A stretch of DNA of 42,877 bases from contig JAEWFK010000175.1 in NCBI GenBank assembly GCA_023388835.1, forward strand, positions 1 through 42,877, given 5' to 3'. The notes beneath the pieces were generated by a model that saw only the letters and a list, made by a program, of their open reading frames with translations, had not been told where the DNA came from and ran no database searches. A program made the translations under genes and the position numbers. Position 1 is the stretch's first letter. Every line of letters starts with the position of its first letter. The DNA comes from Pseudomonadota bacterium (lineage in GTDB: Bacteria; Pseudomonadota; Gammaproteobacteria; Burkholderiales; Burkholderiaceae_B). Positions 40,165-42,877 of the stretch are shown here, piece by piece.

Positions 40165-41919
40165 TCAATACGCCGGTTTCAGCTGTGTACGGGCCAGAAG
40201 CACAACCGGCAACAGGCCCGCCAACACAATGGCCAGGGCCGCCACGGCGCCTTCTTCATAGGTGCCGCGTGCAGCCTCGGCGTAGAGCCAGGTCGCAAGC
40301 GTCTCGAAACCCGCGGGCCGTATCAGCAAGGTGGCGGGCAATTCCTTCATGGCGTCGACGAAGACCAGCAAGCCCGCCGCGCCGATGGCCGGCCGCAAAA
40401 GAGGCAGATGCACCCGTTTCAAGGTGCCAGTAGGCGTTTCACCGAGGAGCCGGGCAGCCTGCTCGAGCGAAGGAGGAATGCGCGCGAGTCCGCTCTCCAT
40501 GCCCCCGACCGATATCGCAAGAAAGCGGATGACATAGGCGCAGACGAGCGCACCGACCGAGCCCATCAGCCACAGGGCCGGGTCCGCCCCGGTCAACTGG
40601 CTCCATCCTGTGGCAACCAGGCCGTCAAAAGCAATGAGCGGTGCGAGCAGACCAATGGCCAGCACCGTCCCGGGAATCGCATAGCCGCTCGTAGCGATAC
40701 GGGCGCAGACCCGGGCCAGCCCAGGGCGGTCGGAATGGCGCACCGCGCGCGCGGCCCAGGCAATGGTCAAGCCGCAAAGCAGGGTGAAAAAGGTGGCCAG
40801 CAAAGCGACCTTGAGGGTATTCCAGGCGCTCAGTAGCAGTTGATCGGACACACTGCCTGCAAAAGCCAGGTGTTTGAAGGTTTCGCTGCCCAGGTAAAAG
40901 GCGGGTGCCGCGAATCCGATAATGATGGGTGTCCAGCCCAGCGCTGCGGCAATCGCTGCACGCCAGCCGCGCAACTGTCTGGGCTGCACGGGCCGGGCAC
41001 GCAGGTTGGAGGCATAGCGCTGGCGCTTGCGGCCGCGCCGTTCGAGCAGCACCAGCATCGCCACCATGCCCAGCATGGCGAGCGCGATCTGCGAAGCGCC
41101 TGCCAGATCGTTGCGGGTGACCCAGGTGGTGTAGACGGAAACGGTCAACGTCTGGACGCCAAGGAATTCGGATGCGCCGATATCGTTCAGGGCTTCAAGC
41201 AGGGCCAGGCTCACGCCGACCGCGATGGCCGGCCGCGCCATCGGCAAGGCGACGCGGAAAAAGACGCCGCGGCCCGATTCACCCAGCACACGCGCCGCTT
41301 CGAGCAAGCTGGCCGCCTGCGTGGCGAACATGATGCGCGTGCTCAAGTAGACGTAGGGGTAGAGTACGAAGCCCAGCAGCACGATGGCTCCAGGCAGCGA
41401 ACGCAGATCGGGCAGACGGAATTCGCGGGGGCTCGAGTAACCGAGCAGGTCCCGGATCAGCGACTGGACTGGACCAATGGGATGCAGAATGTCGAGGTAG
41501 GCAAAGGCGACGATATAGGTCGGCACGGCCAGCGGCAGCAACAGCCCCCACGACAGCACTGAACGACCGGGAAAACGGTAAGCGGTGATGAGCCAAGCCG
41601 CGCCGACACCCAGGGCAACGACCAGGACGGCAACGCCGGCCAGTAGCAGGCTGGTGTTCAGGAAAGCAACGGGAAGGACATGGTCCAGCAGATGCCGCCA
41701 ATGCTGGAAAGAGCCGCCGGCGGCATACCACATGAGCGTGACGATCGGCGCCAGCACACCCGCCGCAATGAGGACGGAGGCGACCAGCCAGGGGCGGCCT
41801 GCCTCGGTGGCCAGGAAACGCTGCGCTTTGCCACCCAGCCCCGGACGCTGAAGGCCCCGCGCTACGCGATGGCCGGCCGAAGCCGGCCCAAAGCCAGAGG
41901 TATCAGTTGTTGAAACCAA
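40165..41919 (-). CDS. fbpB: ferric iron ABC transporter permease FbpB (fused two-domain form)
   Basis: FbpB (up to 584 residues) carries both permease halves on one chain, with about 12 hydrophobic segments. Each half has an EAA-type loop: LLEAARVLGESGRGVFFRVALPMARPAI in the first and SLEQAARLLGETPTGTLKRVHLPLLRPAI in the second, both contacting FbpC. The start is uncertain: no ATG or GTG exists before the first membrane segment, and the TTG at 41919 overlaps the end of fbpA by 17 bases. A stem-loop at 41871-41888 lies inside the first codons. Confidence 0.93.
   Translation of the reverse strand: MVSTTDTSGFGPASAGHRVARGLQRPGLGGKAQRFLATEAGRPWLVASVLIAAGVLAPIVTLMWYAAGGSFQHWRHLLDHVLPVAFLNTSLLLAGVAVLVVALGVGAAWLITAYRFPGRSVLSWGLLLPLAVPTYIVAFAYLDILHPIGPVQSLIRDLLGYSSPREFRLPDLRSLPGAIVLLGFVLYPYVYLSTRIMFATQAASLLEAARVLGESGRGVFFRVALPMARPAIAVGVSLALLEALNDIGASEFLGVQTLTVSVYTTWVTRNDLAGASQIALAMLGMVAMLVLLERRGRKRQRYASNLRARPVQPRQLRGWRAAIAAALGWTPIIIGFAAPAFYLGSETFKHLAFAGSVSDQLLLSAWNTLKVALLATFFTLLCGLTIAWAARAVRHSDRPGLARVCARIATSGYAIPGTVLAIGLLAPLIAFDGLVATGWSQLTGADPALWLMGSVGALVCAYVIRFLAISVGGMESGLARIPPSLEQAARLLGETPTGTLKRVHLPLLRPAIGAAGLLVFVDAMKELPATLLIRPAGFETLATWLYAEAARGTYEEGAVAALAIVLAGLLPVVLLARTQLKPAY
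41871..41888 (-). other. UUCG-capped stem-loop at the fbpA-fbpB junction
   Basis: GGCCGGC (41871-41877) pairs with GCCGGCC (41882-41888); the loop reads TTCG on the minus-strand RNA, a very stable tetraloop. It starts 14 bases after the fbpA stop. A likely role is protection of the fbpA message or damping of fbpB translation. Confidence 0.55.
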
Positions 41920-42877
41920 CCCGGTCTACCAGTTCACTGGCCTCCTTGCGGTGCTTGGCAATCTCCGCCAGTGGCAGGGGGTCGACGATCAGCTCACCGA
42001 ATCCCGCCACGACGGGATCGAGCTCCACACCCTGCTTGACCGGATATTCGTAGTTCGCCTTGGCATACATGCTTTGCGCCTTGTCCGAGACCAGGTATTC
42101 CAGCAGCTTCACGGCTTCTTCGCGGTGCGGGGCGTGCTTGGCCACCGCCGCACCCGAAATGTTCACGTGGGTGCCGCGGCTCTTTTCGTTGGCGAACGTG
42201 GGTCGCACCACCTTGATGGCCTCGCCCCATTTGTGGGCGTCGGTGCCAGGCTCGGCGTTCTTCATGCGCCCAACGTAATAGGCGTTGGCGATCCCGATGT
42301 CGCAGATGCCGCCCAGAATGTCGCGTGCGACATCACGGTCGCCGCCCGCGGCCTTGCGTCCCAGATTGTTCTTGACGTTGCGCAGCCAATTCTCGGCCGC
42401 TTCCAGCCCATTGTGCGCGATCATCGCGGCGATAAGGGCGGTATTGTAAGGATGCTGGCCCGAACGGATGCAGACTTTGCCTTTCCAGCGGGGGTCGGCG
42501 AAGGCCTCGTAGGTGATCGCTCCCACGTCGAGGTCTTTGGCGACGTACGCGACGCGGTCACGAAGCGACAGCGTATACCACTGGTTGTCAGGCCCCCGCA
42601 GGTTCTCCGGAATGGCTTCCCGCAACACCGCGGAATCGACCGGTTGCGTCACTCCGGCTTCGACGAGATCGAGCAAGTTGCCGATATCCACGGTCATGAG
42701 GACATCGGCAGGCGACTTCTCGCCTTCCGCCTTCACGCGTTCGATCAGGCCGTCCTTCACGAATACGGTATTGACCTTGATGCGCGTATCCTTGGTGAAC
42801 TCATCGAGCAAGGGTTGGATGAGCCGAGGTTCCCGCGTGGTATACAAGCTCACTTCCTGCGCAGACGCTCCGAACGT
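41903..42877 (-). CDS. fbpA: iron(III)-binding periplasmic protein FbpA (5' end cut by window edge)
   Basis: This is the substrate-binding protein of the iron importer; about 324 residues are visible. The frame is open to the right edge and reads TFGASAQE just before VSLYTTREP. That puts the probable signal-peptide cleavage in the last bases of the window, and the true start lies beyond it. Typical transferrin-like SBP segments are SLYTTREPRLIQPLLDEF, YTLSLRDRVAYVAKDL and ANAYYVGRM, the last with the two adjacent Tyr that bind Fe(III) in FbpA/FutA proteins, and NYEYPVKQGVELDP near the end. The stop overlaps fbpB. Confidence 0.93.
   Translation of the reverse strand, partial: TFGASAQEVSLYTTREPRLIQPLLDEFTKDTRIKVNTVFVKDGLIERVKAEGEKSPADVLMTVDIGNLLDLVEAGVTQPVDSAVLREAIPENLRGPDNQWYTLSLRDRVAYVAKDLDVGAITYEAFADPRWKGKVCIRSGQHPYNTALIAAMIAHNGLEAAENWLRNVKNNLGRKAAGGDRDVARDILGGICDIGIANAYYVGRMKNAEPGTDAHKWGEAIKVVRPTFANEKSRGTHVNISGAAVAKHAPHREEAVKLLEYLVSDKAQSMYAKANYEYPVKQGVELDPVVAGFGELIVDPLPLAEIAKHRKEASELVDRVGFNN

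Overview
The window is high-GC DNA with tightly packed, often ATGA- or GTGA-overlapping genes. It looks like the chromosome of a betaproteobacterium of the order Burkholderiales, most plausibly the Alcaligenaceae (relatives of Bordetella, Achromobacter and Pusillimonas). The clues are the glnA-ntrB-ntrC block with a sigma-54 promoter, the rph-rdgB-hemW block, a LexA-controlled imuA-imuB-dnaE2 cassette, and the codon choice. The family assignment is an inference; no 16S gene or species marker is present. I see no plasmid, phage, IS element or CRISPR array.

Layout. (1) 1-446: 5' part of an ECF-type sigma factor gene cut by the left edge. (2) 651-7029: a complete SUF iron-sulfur operon, an Rrf2 regulator followed by sufB-C-D-S-U-T, with a 25-bp IscR-type palindrome lying over its own promoter. 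An osmC peroxidase gene follows. (3) 7570-11960, minus strand: a compact curli cluster, csgE-csgF-csgG-curlin-csgH, then a LuxR-type regulator with a degenerate receiver that could be the CsgD counterpart. (4) 12289-12486: tRNA-Pro(GGG) with a clear promoter and terminator. (5) 12591-14623: a Trk/Ktr potassium uptake pair. (6) 14741-16375: an Old Yellow Enzyme ene-reductase and a YqeY-like protein. (7) 16411-21535: the SOS mutasome imuA-imuB-dnaE2 behind a LexA box. (8) 21633-25454: a YpfH-like esterase, an NRDE protein, a PbpG-type peptidase and an MFS transporter. (9) 25504-28302: an unusual single-chain protein joining an Atm1-type ABC exporter, a GHKL (histidine-kinase-like) ATPase module and a complete response-regulator receiver. 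(10) 28271-32173: DUF421, UDP-glucose dehydrogenase, DUF808/YedI and YicC genes. (11) 32306-35101: rph, rdgB and hemW. (12) 35124-39322: glnA-ntrB-ntrC with an NtrC site and a -24/-12 promoter. (13) 39356-42877, minus strand: a ferric-iron ABC importer, fbpA (cut by the right edge), fbpB and fbpC.

How the parts work together. The SUF operon makes Fe-S clusters and is probably autoregulated by its Fe-S-sensing Rrf2 protein. The Fbp importer at the other end would supply iron, although no regulatory link is visible. NtrB and NtrC probably control glnA through the NtrC and sigma-54 sites upstream of it. ImuA, ImuB and DnaE2 would act together in error-prone translesion synthesis after LexA is cleaved. 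The curli genes encode the outer-membrane channel (CsgG), its two accessory factors (CsgE, CsgF), one amyloid subunit with nine repeats, and a CsgH-like inhibitor.

The strongest candidate for something undescribed is the ABC-GHKL-receiver fusion. It would place an exporter and two-component signalling modules on one polypeptide. Second is the minimal curli locus, which has one curlin gene, no separate csgB here, and a csgH gene without a visible signal peptide.
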